Below, one piece after another: positions 36,701-47,671 of a DNA stretch of 64,000 bases (the stretch's first letter is position 1; each line of letters opens with the position of its first letter). The stretch is from Paramyrothecium sp. XJ0827 (lineage: Eukaryota; Ascomycota; Sordariomycetes; Hypocreales; Stachybotryaceae): contig JAJFPB010000004.1 of assembly GCA_020881915.1 (NCBI GenBank), positions 4,092,001-4,156,000 of the forward strand, in the 5' to 3' direction. The notes beneath the pieces were generated by a model that ran no database searches, was not told the origin of the DNA, and was given only the letters and a program-made list of their open reading frames with translations. A program made the translations under genes and the position numbers.

Positions 36701-39700
36701 GGGGTAGCTGCTCGATTCTGCACTTTTGTCGGTCCACATTGATTTTGACAAATGCAAAGGCGAAAAAAAGAAAGAAAAAACAGGGTAGCATGTCAAGGTA
36801 AATTTTGCCGGTCCCCGCCTTGCTGCGCTATTCACGGAGCTGAAGCTTGTTGAACTGGTCCCCACCGTCGTGGCAGCCAGGGGGTCCGAGGGCCTGATGC
36901 TCGAGTAGTATTTTGCGAACGGTGCGTGACAGATCACGAGGACTTGGGTGAGCGCACATCCCGAAAGTGGTGTCACAGCGCTACCACGTCCCATGTACGA
37001 GAGTGTCCAGCTCGTATCGAGAAAACGAGCAAGAGAGGAGCACTGGCAAGAAGATAAAACATCATGGCAGACTTTGAATAGCCACCGATCACCGACTCAT
37101 AACTTTACATCGATTGGCCGTGTATCCGGCTCCCTGGTATATCGTGCTGATTGACCCGGCTTGGCGCATGGGGCGATTCTCTCAGGAACAATCTCCATTT
37201 TGTTGTTTACTGCTCCCTCTGCCTAAAACGAGCGAGAAACGACCGCGATGGAGGACGCCCCGTACGTCGACAACGATAAGAGGGAACAGGGAGTCGGCCT
37301 CGGAGTTGGGGCCTTCCCGATGGCACTCCGCGAACGCAACGGGAATAGATGCGCCCTTTGGCCCCGAGGTAAGAGTAGGTACTTGTAGAGGCCAGCCAGG
37401 GCCGGCGCGCAAGGATTGCAACCCCAAAGACATGGGGGATCCACTGCCATGACCCCACCCTTGGAAGCCAAGGCGAGCCAAGTCGAGCCAAGTCGGTAAG
37501 GACGGCATCTTTCGAACCGGCAAGGCAGAATCTCACACCTCCCCTCGTGTGGGCGCGCGCTGCGTGCCCTTTCCACCTCGGACCACGAGCCTAGGGAGGC
37601 AATTGCTCGAGACAAGGCCTGGTGAACAAAACATTGCGATCGGATGAGACGCGGTATTTTGCGGGTTTCAAAGAGGCATCGCCATCGAAAATCCCCATTA
37701 TAGGGTCCGAGACTTGCAGCGAGAGGTGCGCAAAGGATGCCTAGGGCCGTTTAGACCGACCCCCCTGCTCGCCTGTCTGCCCAGGGCCAAAGTCTACCAT
37801 GCCAAGCTCAGTGGCTGGCAACGCTTAAATTCATGCTTAAAACCCAGCTCTGGGCTAAGAAGCGAGAGGTACCGCGACGGCCAAAGCTCACGCCCCCTCC
37901 CTTTCCAGTAGACAGCCACTAATGGACGTGGGCAGGGGGGGCCCTTGAAGTGTCCTCTGGCCGACTTAGCCGTGCCTCGTCATCCTCTCCAATGAACCCC
38001 CAAGCTCGAGTACCCAAATGCGTGCGCCATCTTGAACTCTACGCGGAATCAAGTATCCGGAGGATTCAGCCAGTCCGGTTCTCGGGGGGCCACGAGGTTG
38101 CAGCCTTCAGCGACCAACTTGGAGCACGACAGAAGCCTAAGTTCTAGAGAGCTTTGGCACTTGCTGCGATCGCCCATCAGCCACCAACCGGAGATGCTGA
38201 AAAATGGAACATTGAGCGTGAGCTCGATTCGCTTGAGGCTTGTTGCAACATGACCTCATCCCAAACCGTCGACGTGGGGCTAGGGTCCTGGGCGCCGAGG
38301 CCAAGATGGTTTCGCCAAGCAACGTGTGCAGCCGCGCCCAGGACCAGCTATCGATCGACAAGGCTTGGCAAGCACAGCTCAACGGGAAATAGATCGCAGA
38401 GAGAGCTCATTCACAAAACAGCGACGAGCCTCTGGACGACAGAGGGAGCTCGTCCTCTGGAGCCCCGGTGCCCGGATCCGACAACGGGCAACGGGCTACG
38501 TGGCCAGATAAGCTAGCTTGCAGCCCAGCGAAATAACTCTAATCCTTATGCCTGTTTCTCTCCCAAAATGGTGTCCTGGAATCTGCGGACGCGGAAAGCG
38601 GGTCCCTCCATATCTCGTGAGCCGATTATCCGGGGGCATGAAGTCCAAGGGGGCGTGCGGCTTAGTTAAGTTGTCTTGGGCGCAGTTTGATGACACCGCC
38701 ACCAGAAACCTAGTTGTGGATTTTTTGCGCCATTGTTTCCCGTCGGGTTGGGTTAAATCCACATTAGCACTCTCGGGATGTGGACTTTTGTTCATTTCGT
38801 CGTCTGCTGAACTACGTACTCGGGATCTTGACACTGGCGGAAAACTGTCCCATGTCAAAAGGGTAAATCAAGAAACCCCCAAGCCAAGAAATCCGTGGAT
38901 GACAACGGTGATCAAATGCACCCTCTGCGCTCAGGTCCCAAACATGTAGAGAGCAACGTAGAATACCAACCGACTGTAGGATCGGCCGCGCAGCTGGGCC
39001 CTTGGGGACTGCGCCCACACCCTCAAATTCCCCATTGGCAAATTGACTCGGCATTCTTGTGCCGCGACGTCATGTGCGAAGCCGCCAGGTCACTCTATCG
39101 TGGGGACTCGGAGAGCCCACGGAGCCGATTCTGCCGGGTTCGTGATCGAGGTTTGTTTCGTTTAAGAACGGGGCTCCGAGGCCTGTGGATTCCTGCTCGG
39201 GATGTGTCCAGGACCAGCCTTCTGCATTGGGAAGTTCCATTTAACGATATTGCCTCAGAATCTTAAGCTAGAAGCCCTCACATTGTGCCGTGACCCGTCC
39301 TGGGCTTCCAGTAATCGCATGTTGCAGCCCCAGTAAAGATGCTCGCCTCCATGCAACGGAGCCCTATAGATTTGCCGGGGTCCCTTCTTGAAGCCTCTGA
39401 CGCCTGTATTTTCAGGCTTGCGGCCATCGACAATGCTGATCGGGCTCCGCCTCCCTCACCCCGATTCTGAGACTGGTTCGTGGTGAGAGGCCCGAGTGAC
39501 CTGAGACAAAACATGACTCTGCCACGAAGCTTGTTTGTCTGCCCTGCCCCTTCTGCCAATCTCTCCCCGGATTCGGCACCGACTGGAACTTGTGGCTAAG
39601 ATTTGTATCTCCATAATTACTGTAAACAAATCCAGTGGGCGTTGGAAGCCGTCTTTTCCGTGGAATAATAAAAGTCTCGGAGGTTTTACGGTGGGTTGAT

Positions 39701-42700
39701 CATACTGTAAAGTACGGAAAGCACTCGAGCTGGCATGTTACTCTCTGGGCCTGAGGTCCATTGAGCATGATCCAACGTGCATCCAAGAGAAATCAACACG
39801 ATAGCAAGACTGTGAAGCAGAAACCGACTGCTACAAGCGGTGTAGGCCGATACTTGATCCATCTCCAGAGGACGGTAGGCTCCCATGGACTACAAGACTT
39901 GATCGTCCAGGCTGTCTCTGTGAGCCACGGCAATGGGAAATAAAACGGGAAAAGCACCCAAAAGGATGCATAGGACGAGGCCCTGATGATTCGGAGACTT
40001 AAGCTTATGACATTACCCTAAAACGCTCCTAAGCTTGTTGGCCGCCGCACGCTGGAAACAGCGTGCCGAGACAAGGCCACCCCCCTCCCCTGCCGCCAAG
40101 CGACAGAGCAACGGTCCAGGTACCGGTACAAAGGCCCTTTTCCCGCACCAAGCGGCTGTAACGGCATCTTGTCGACGTTCGCAGTGTCCTTCCTCTGTCG
40201 GCGCTTCCCCACAGCAGGGATCAGTGCAATCTGCTTGATCGACAAAAGGGCCTCTTGGCTGGCGAAGCAGGGAGCTGCGGTCCCCGGCATTGTGCGCCTG
40301 GCCGTCCACGTCTTCCCTACAATGAAGAACACAAGAAACTGAGCCGGTCGCATTGCGGCTTAACCTCTTTTTGGTTATTCTTGCCGCTGCTTTGCTATGA
40401 GAGGGAAGCCTTTGCTCGGCTGGGACTGGGTCGCGGAGCACGACCTCAAATCGTAGTAGTCTTACATATTACATGATTGAAAAGCCGTTTCTAGAATACA
40501 GCCTGCTGCTCAATCAAGAAGGTTAAGGGGGACGACCCAATTTAAGACCGAGATCTCCATAACTTTAACGTCTGGTGAGATTACCTAGGGCGTGTGCGTC
40601 TCGTAGCCTCGCTCCCGATACAGCAAGTCCTTCGACACGATACCCACACCGCAGGGCCGAGGAGCTTGTTCTCTGCCCTGCGGATTTTGGGGTGGAATGG
40701 TGCCGAGACACAATGCTAAGGCTAAACGGCATCACGGCACCGACCCGTGACTCGGGCCTCCCACAGTATGAAATCATTGTCAAGCTTGCCAAGACGGCTT
40801 GGCGAAATAGAGATTGTTGGCCCTGAAGATCCACTCGCAAATCAAACCGGCCTGCGATTTTCTCTTACAAATACAAAGAGAATTGAAGAATTTCCGGGTC
40901 GGCATTTTGGGTTAAGTTTTGATAACGTCGTGACGATTGCCATCACTGAGGAAGGCTATAACCCACAAAACAAATAATGAGATTGAGTTTGCTCCCATGA
41001 AATTTAAATTAAAGTGCCAGTGAACCACTGGTTGCTTACATCAAAACTCTATTCGGTAGGCTGAGCTCGTGGTCCGCGTATTTTTGGCCACCATTGGCCA
41101 CCTAAGCTTATAATGGCGTGTGCCTTGGCTTTTGGCCAATCGCCTTGGAGCTTGCGTACAGTGATGGGACGGTCTGTAACAGGGAGAGTGGGTATCGCGT
41201 ATTTGAGCATGACCGCATATGCAACTTGAGCTTGGAACCCGTAGCACAGGGCAGAGCCGTTTTTGCGCAACGGCAAACAAAAGGGACGGCGTGCCGCAGA
41301 TTAACAAGACGGGCGCGTTGAGAATGAGATGACGGGCAGGAGGCCAAGGCTTGTTGCAGACGGGCAGGTAAGGCGAGATTGTGCCACCTACCCGAGGTAA
41401 GGTAGCCAAGGACCATGCCCTGGCCCCCGCCTTGTGTTGGTGATGATGGGAATGACGAGGCGCCGTGGGCTTGGCTCTGAAGGCAGCGTCTCCAAGGCCT
41501 TGGGCCCGCATAGCCAAGTCGTCGTCTCCATCCACTTCCAGGGAAATAACTATGGCAATCGCAGCGAGTCGCAGCGTTAATTCCTTGGCAAGTAGCACAC
41601 AAGCCCCAGCCAAGCCCTGGGCGTCAACTCTTTTGCTTTCATTCTTCTTTGCTTTTTCCCTTTTCCATGGCAGAGCGTAATCGGCAGCCACGGCACCGCT
41701 AGAGCCCAGCCAGGGGTGACTCCACGCTTGGACGGGGTTCGGCATCGGTCAGTTCCAGGTATTGCGCGGACCCGAGAGTGAAGGACCCTCACGTTCCATC
41801 TACGGGCTTCCCGTGCCGATGCACATTGCCTGAAGGTGCCAGCGAGACTGCCTCGTGCAAGTAGCGGTGCCGCATAGCCCGTCTATACCGCGCCGGCAAC
41901 GCATCTCCGGGTGGTAGAGGTGGATATGGGACGAGGCGTGTGTAAGCTACTTGAACTGTTGGGCCACCTTCGTTTTGACAATGGCATGAGCATAACAAGG
42001 TAGAGCAATATGTTTGTTACAAACCATGAACCGTTTGCTGCCAGTATTGGGTGACTGTCGTTAATGAAACTAGCTTACGTGCAACCGAGCCTCTTCACCG
42101 ATTACGTCCACATGTCTGTAGTCCCATTTCATGTTGGTATGTGATTATGCTTCCCCATCCAGCATATCCTCAGCGTTGCCCAGTCCGGAACCCTCTGCGA
42201 AACCAATACCTTTGTGCGCTTTGGTAGGCGTATTTCGTCATGCTATGGAGCAGTGAGACTAGAAGAGCAAGAAAAGAAACATTTAAGCTTAGCTGAGGCA
42301 AAGAATGTGGCACCAGAGTACCTGCGTTTACATAACGGATACCGAACCCGGCCATCGCAATGGTGTGGATGGGTGCTGCACGCTGGATGTTCCATGCCCA
42401 TGCTAATTAAGTCCATCTAATCATCATCTTGTTATCGCCCCCCTCCGCCTTTGGTTGACATTGCATTCCCGGCACCCACACGCTGCGCCAAAACTGCCGT
42501 GCTAGCCGCATGCCCGGTTTAAGCTTCAGCCATGGGGGACCTAAGCCTGGACTTCGGCCACCCTCTTCCGCGAAGGAAGGAGTGGGAACGAGATAGGAGT
42601 CTTTTGACGCGGGTGCTGTGTCGTTCGTAATTGTCGTGCTTGGATGACCCCCAGGTCCTGTGAGTGAGGCAAAGGATGAATCGGCAAACGCTAGCTATGC

Positions 42701-43691
42701 TTCGCTGCTGTTTTGTAGTGACGATCGACTGCTCTTGATACTTTACCGACTTTACTGACTGTACACTCTTGCTGGGGTACTTAAGGTAAGGTAGGTGTTG
42801 ATACTAGCTCAGAAGGCAATCTCTGGCGTTGGTGAGGAAGGCGCGTTGGACGGAACGGGTGGTTCTTGACTTCAATACAGCTGTCAGGTAAGGGAGACCA
42901 CAGCACCTTGCCTCATCTCGCTGCCTGTGCCTTTGTCCAAGCACTTCGCCTGCTTCGTAATGCAAGCCAAAGAGCTTCGCACCTCTATAACTGGGCTCAC
43001 ATGATGATACGACGGTAATATCCCGGTCGCACACACCTCAGACACACATGCTACGCACAGATGCACCACACACATCCAACAGATCGACGTCTTGGCTCCC
43101 GCTGCCTACCACCCACAGTCACTGGAGAGCTGCTACGTTCCATCGCGTTGCTGGATGACGCCCGTTTGCCTGCCATCGGGGTTCGGCCTGCTCGCATCAC
43201 CTATTCTAACGACAAAGAGGACAGCGTCGAGTCGTCTTCCCAAGCCTCTTCTGAGAAGGTGGACCGCTTCGTGAGACAAGCCCTGGCGCCTCTGGCCACC
43301 AGTAAACCAAGGATTAGCGGAGACCCTGTGCCCCAGTGCAGGCCCAGGAGCAGCAGAACGGGCGGCAGGAACTAACGCATCGCCGGCACACGATCGCCGA
43401 GAGTCGTTTCTTGTCGTCTGAGTAGCCTATCCGTTGGCGATTACACCCGCCTTGACGTCGCATCTGGGGTGCGGCTCGCCGGTGGAGCGGACCACGAAAC
43501 CCGTTTCGCTAGCAACGCAAGATTGGGTCTTGGACGGAAGCACGGCATACAACGGAGATACGGTGGGAGCCGCATGGATGAAGGTGGCCCGTTTTCTTCG
43601 CCCTTTTGCTCCATCCATCCATCCCTTCAGCCATACACCACCTCTCGTTAACCTTTAGGCTCGGGTGAGCCGGCTCGGCGTCTTGAGGTAT

Positions 43692-43710
43692 GTCGTCGTC
43701 GTCGTCGTCG
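43692..43710 (+). repeat. Trinucleotide repeat (GTC)6
   Basis: Six tandem GTC units followed by related GTT/GTC triplets, about 1.5 kb upstream of the pac2 start codon. Confidence 0.85.
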
Positions 43711-44294
43711 TGGTTGTTGTCGTCAGCAACTCCTGGGCCGCCCTATTGGGCTGCCACTGGATGTTCATCCCGCCTCTTTGACGCCCTCTGTAACAAGAAA
43801 GCCACGCTCTGACATACGGTCGCAGGTTGCACGGCAAATGAGTGCCGGGCTCTCGCAATCACTTTACTCCACGTAACGGCTTGGTCAAAGTGGTACGCCT
43901 TCAATCAAATCTAATCCGCGGGTTCCAATGTTAATGAGCCACAGAAGTTGACAAGCGAGTTCCTCTACATGAGCGGCCCAGTCGCCAAACGTTGCGCTGC
44001 TCGTACCTCTGGCCAATCACCGCTTAAGCAGCGAATCCCACATTCCGAAAAAGCCCTGCAGCGTCATCAAGCCTACCTCTTCTCGGCCACAAGGTACTGT
44101 ACCGCGACTCTCATCATTCTCCGGCCCTTTTTGGGTGGGTCGTCTCGCCTTGCATTTGGCAGCATTCAAAAGCTTGTCCTGAGCAAAGACCCCACCCCTT
44201 ACCGCACCCCTTTTCACCACAAAGATACCCACACACACCCCTCCCTAGTCGCCCTTCTCCTCATTGACCTTCTGCCTTCTCAGCCGGAGCCAAG

Positions 44295-44306
44295 ATGCCG
44301 CTATAG
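44295..44306 (+). other. Possible upstream ORF in the pac2 leader (3 codons)
   Basis: ATG CCG CTA TAG about 950 bases before the pac2 start, in C/T-rich sequence that may be transcribed leader. It matters only if transcription starts upstream of it. Confidence 0.2.
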
Positions 44307-44411
44307 CCACGGCTTGGTACAGTACTTGTGTCCTTGTTGCGTGGGCTAGGTGGGGAGGTGTCGATAGGAGGGTCGCGGTACCTCTACTCCCCCCACCCTT
44401 CCACCGAAGCC

Positions 44412-44510
44412 ATGTGTCGCCGACTTATCCATTCATTCATTACATCCATCATACTTTTCCCACTCTGCTGCTTCGCTCTCTCTTTGATTATTCCCGTTAC
44501 ATGCTCTTAA
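44412..44510 (+). other. Possible upstream ORF in the pac2 leader (32 codons)
   Basis: An ATG-started frame encoding a hydrophobic 32-residue peptide beginning MCRRLIHSF. It is a candidate uORF if the leader is long, as it is for other WOPR genes. Confidence 0.2.
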
Positions 44511-45247
44511 GCTTTTTCTTCGCGCTTACGAGCTTTCCATTTATCTTGGATCCGACCCCCGTCCGTAAACACACCTGTGTTTTCAGTCTTACATTTATTT
44601 TAACTCTTCGCGTCCACACGACCACCATCTTGCATCTACTGCCGCCACACACGATTATCGAGGCGCAATCATCCTGACAATTCTACGCTGGAATCCCAAC
44701 TAACCCTTACAACCCGTTGCCAAACACGTACGTTCGTCTGCTTCTTCGCTTCACCAATTCCCATCCGCCTCCTCGCATTATTGTCATCTTCTGCCAAGCG
44801 CCCTGCAGCACCAAGTGCACGCCAGTCGGGTGCCGCTCTAGAGCATGTGGTCTCTGGCGAGGGTGGTCTGAATGGCTTGTTCCTTGCTTTTGTTTCCGTC
44901 TTCCTCCCAACTGTTGCTCTCACTATGTCTACTCTTGATGTATAAGCTGACTCTTCTACTCAAGTTGACAAATTTGTGGCTCGCTTCCCATCTACAGCCA
45001 GATTCCAAAGGCAACAACTGAAAGTCAAACCTTAATCTTGACTTTAGCTTTTTGCAGCCAATAACCACTTTCTCTCTCTTCGGGTCAGTGGTGGAGGAGG
45101 CGTCGAATTAACATCAAATCTTATACGGGACTGGAGAAAGCTTCAGTCATCCTTCTGGGTTCCCACCGACACATTTAATCAGCGCGAGCCCTGCTCACGG
45201 CTGGAACCGCAACCATTCTTCAACTAATTCACAACACTTCAGAAAAG

Positions 45248-46582
45248 ATGGAGACGTATCATGGCTACGTCCGTACACCGGCAGATGCCATAAAACTATT
45301 TGAGGCCTGCCGGTTGGGACTCCTGCCTCGAGTGCAACGCCGACTGTCAGAAAAGGAGCGACAATCGATCCGGTCAGGTTCCGTGTTTGTCTGGGACGAG
45401 AGGGAAGCTGGCATGCGACGATGGACAGATGGCAAGTCATGGAGTGCTAGTCGAGTATCGGGTAGCTTTCTCACCTACCGAGAGATGGAGGGCAAGCGAG
45501 GCGGAGGTTTCGGCACAAGCAAAAGGGGCGCTGGCAAAACGCCTGACTCTGGTCGTGGTAGCGACGAGGATCACGACGACGGCGAGCCCGAGGGATACCG
45601 CTACAAGGCCGATGGTCTCATGAAGCAGTCGTTTAGCATCACCACTTCCACGGGTCAGCATCTTCACCTCATTTCATATTACTCTCGGCCCCAGCCAGGT
45701 CAGCCAGACCTGCCCCAGCCCACGTCCGATCCTTCCCTTCGAGGCATCGTCCCGGTCAAGGGCATGTATCCCGAGTCGAGCATGGGCGAGACGAACCAGA
45801 CCCCCGCCCTCACCAGAGCCCCTATGCAGCAGCCACCCTATATGGTTGCTCAACATGCTCACCCACATGCACACGCTCACCCACAACAAGCGCCATATCC
45901 TCCTCAATACGCGCAATCCCACGGTTATGGTTGGCCACCATCGCCAATGGCCACGCCGCCATACAGCCACTACGCACCAGCGCCCTATCCCGCCAACGGT
46001 CACCATTACTCTCCAGCCGCCTCTCAGCCACCACCATCCATGGCCCATTATACCCATGCCCCGCAATACGAGCGTGCACCACTACCTTTTCCACACCCTT
46101 CGAAGCCTACGGGAGGCCCTGCTTTGCAAAACCAGCATGTTTCTCAGGGTCCTTCACCCCCGCGTCTCTCCGACTCGCCACGCCAACACAGCTTACAAGC
46201 TGCCGCTCAGGCGGTCATGGTTGAGCCTGTCCTCAACACTACATCTGCACGCAATCCTCAGGGCCCTCTACCGGCGTTGAATTCGATGACCAGCGGTGCA
46301 CCTGCCACTTCGATATCTGCTGTCATGAGCACACCTCCGAGCCGCAACCTGAGTGTGAGCCCACCTCGTAGCTTGCACTCGGAACAGATGGCAATGCCTA
46401 CCAACAAGGCCAGTTTGTCGGCCCTGTTGCATCCCGCACCATCAAGCAGTGATTCGCCGAGCTTGAGACCTGGTAGTGCCAACAGCAGTCCGAGGTCGTG
46501 CGGGCTCGCTGCCATCGAGAAGGGCGGCGTCAGTGAGGATGCCAGGGCACTGCGAATGCTAGATCGCAAGTTCTGCCTCTAA
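45248..46582 (+). CDS. pac2: WOPR (Gti1/Pac2) family transcriptional regulator, Pac2 type
   Basis: A single-exon frame of 444 residues. The WOPR DNA-binding domain is split as usual. Part a (about 4-85) contains GYVRTPADAIKLFEAC, SGSVFVWDERE, RRWTDGKSWSASR and SFLTYREME. A charged loop (KRGAGKTPDSGRGSDEDHDD) follows. Part b (about 116-147) contains GYRYKADGLMKQSFS and HLHLISYYS. The opening METYHGYVRTPADA and the loop GKTPDSGRGSDED match the Pac2 branch rather than the Sge1/Ryp1/Wor1 branch. The C-terminal half is disordered and rich in Pro, His, Gln and Ser (HAHPHAHAHPQQ near residues 200-212). It ends DARALRMLDRKFCL. WOPR proteins control morphology, sexual development and virulence traits in fungi. 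The gene follows a 14.5-kb gene-free region, which suggests complex regulation. Confidence 0.95.
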   Translation: METYHGYVRTPADAIKLFEACRLGLLPRVQRRLSEKERQSIRSGSVFVWDEREAGMRRWTDGKSWSASRVSGSFLTYREMEGKRGGGFGTSKRGAGKTPDSGRGSDEDHDDGEPEGYRYKADGLMKQSFSITTSTGQHLHLISYYSRPQPGQPDLPQPTSDPSLRGIVPVKGMYPESSMGETNQTPALTRAPMQQPPYMVAQHAHPHAHAHPQQAPYPPQYAQSHGYGWPPSPMATPPYSHYAPAPYPANGHHYSPAASQPPPSMAHYTHAPQYERAPLPFPHPSKPTGGPALQNQHVSQGPSPPRLSDSPRQHSLQAAAQAVMVEPVLNTTSARNPQGPLPALNSMTSGAPATSISAVMSTPPSRNLSVSPPRSLHSEQMAMPTNKASLSALLHPAPSSSDSPSLRPGSANSSPRSCGLAAIEKGGVSEDARALRMLDRKFCL

Positions 46583-47671
46583 ATGTACGCTTCGACTGAC
46601 CTACTGGCGACTCATGTATACAGGCCAGGCAGCGCTACCTGGTCTGCTCTACGAATTTCTTTCTTCCTGTCTTTTTTCATTTTTGAATGCATTGCAACGG
46701 CGTCAAAAGGGAAACCCATATGGGTACGAATTGAGGTTACAGAAGGCATTTGCCTCGGTGTTACTCTTGCTGGGTCACGATTTGGTGTTCCGGCCTTGAG
46801 ATGAACAGGTGGGGATACGATACCAGGATGGACAGCTCGTTGGAGGGTTGTGAGCGTCCGGATACCAGTGTAATGCTAGAATACATAGCGACTGCGCAAT
46901 TAAGTGTTTAGCATCACCACTAGGTTCTCTACTGCCTCTTGACATCCTGTGAATGCCACATAATTAAGGTGCCGACCGTAATAGAGCATTTCTGAAAAGC
47001 TGAACAGCGGTTTCGGAGCCAGAAATCTTGACACCAACACAAAAATGCGCAGAGCACTGGATTTGGTTTTCACTTTAAATCAGGTTCACTATTGGTTGAG
47101 CCTGAACTGTTCCCTTTTAGTCTTGGAGCAGGGAGAGTTGACTTTTTTTGAAGTAGATTTAAATTAAAAAATTTAATCATCGCCACAACGATAATCTTGA
47201 GAGGGTAATTTTCTTCAGGATAAACAAACACAAGCATGCATGTGTGCTTCTTTTTGCGATGGCATCACAACGGGAGCTAGGTGGACCTGACGCTATGTTG
47301 ATGCCACCCAAAAGGTACAGGGTAGGCCGATAAATTGCGACGTCGGTAATTCATTTTCCCGCGCCGAGTACTCAAGCCAGATGCTGCAGCAAGGTAAGGT
47401 AAGTTCCCAAATTGGCTAAAGCACATGGTAGAACAAGGTACCTTATCCTGATGAAAGCTTGAACGCGATCAGAAAAGTGAACGAGTATCATTGTTCAATC
47501 CAGGCGTCGTGCAGCTCCCGACAACACGAGGCGTCAAAAGCCTCGCCTGCATAGACGTCTGCATTCACCCCGAACCGGACCTTTCCTTGACGCTCCCCCT
47601 TGCGCCGAAGGGAAATGCGAGCTAGAATCTATTGGCACCATCGATAGCGGAAGCATCACCACTTCCTCAAA
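46583..47671. other. Intergenic region between pac2 and cft2
   Basis: Contains the pac2 3' UTR and the cft2 promoter. An AT-rich patch (TTTAAATTAAAAAATTTAAT) lies at about 47157-47180. An (AAGGT)2 run lies at about 47391-47402. No gene was seen. Confidence 0.5.

Larger units (their letters stand above)
30768..45247. other. 14.5-kb gene-free region upstream of pac2
   Basis: Between the end of the AsnRS gene and the pac2 start codon I can support no gene on either strand. Open frames are short or lack coding bias; the longest, 41041-41745 (-), is discussed under rejected items. The base composition is mixed rather than AT-rich, so it does not look like a RIP-mutated transposon island, and I saw no long terminal repeats or transposase motifs. 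The last 1.3 kb (about 43950-45247) is C/T-rich with several short upstream ORFs and probably contains the pac2 promoter and leader. Clusters of TTAAGCTT and short AGGTA runs occur inside it. Confidence 0.6.

Noticed and set aside
41041..41745. ATG-started open frame of 234 codons on the minus strand inside the desert
   Set aside because: No third-position bias, no recognisable motif, and overlapping open frames of similar quality in other phases. Length alone is not enough; a search for homologues would decide.
34154..44514. Reading the desert as a RIP-mutated transposon island
   Set aside because: The base composition is mixed, with no long AT-rich blocks, terminal repeats, reverse transcriptase or transposase motifs visible by eye.
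46568..46582. C-terminal Cys in KFCL of Pac2 as a prenylation site
   Set aside because: The Cys is second from the end, so it is not a CaaX box.
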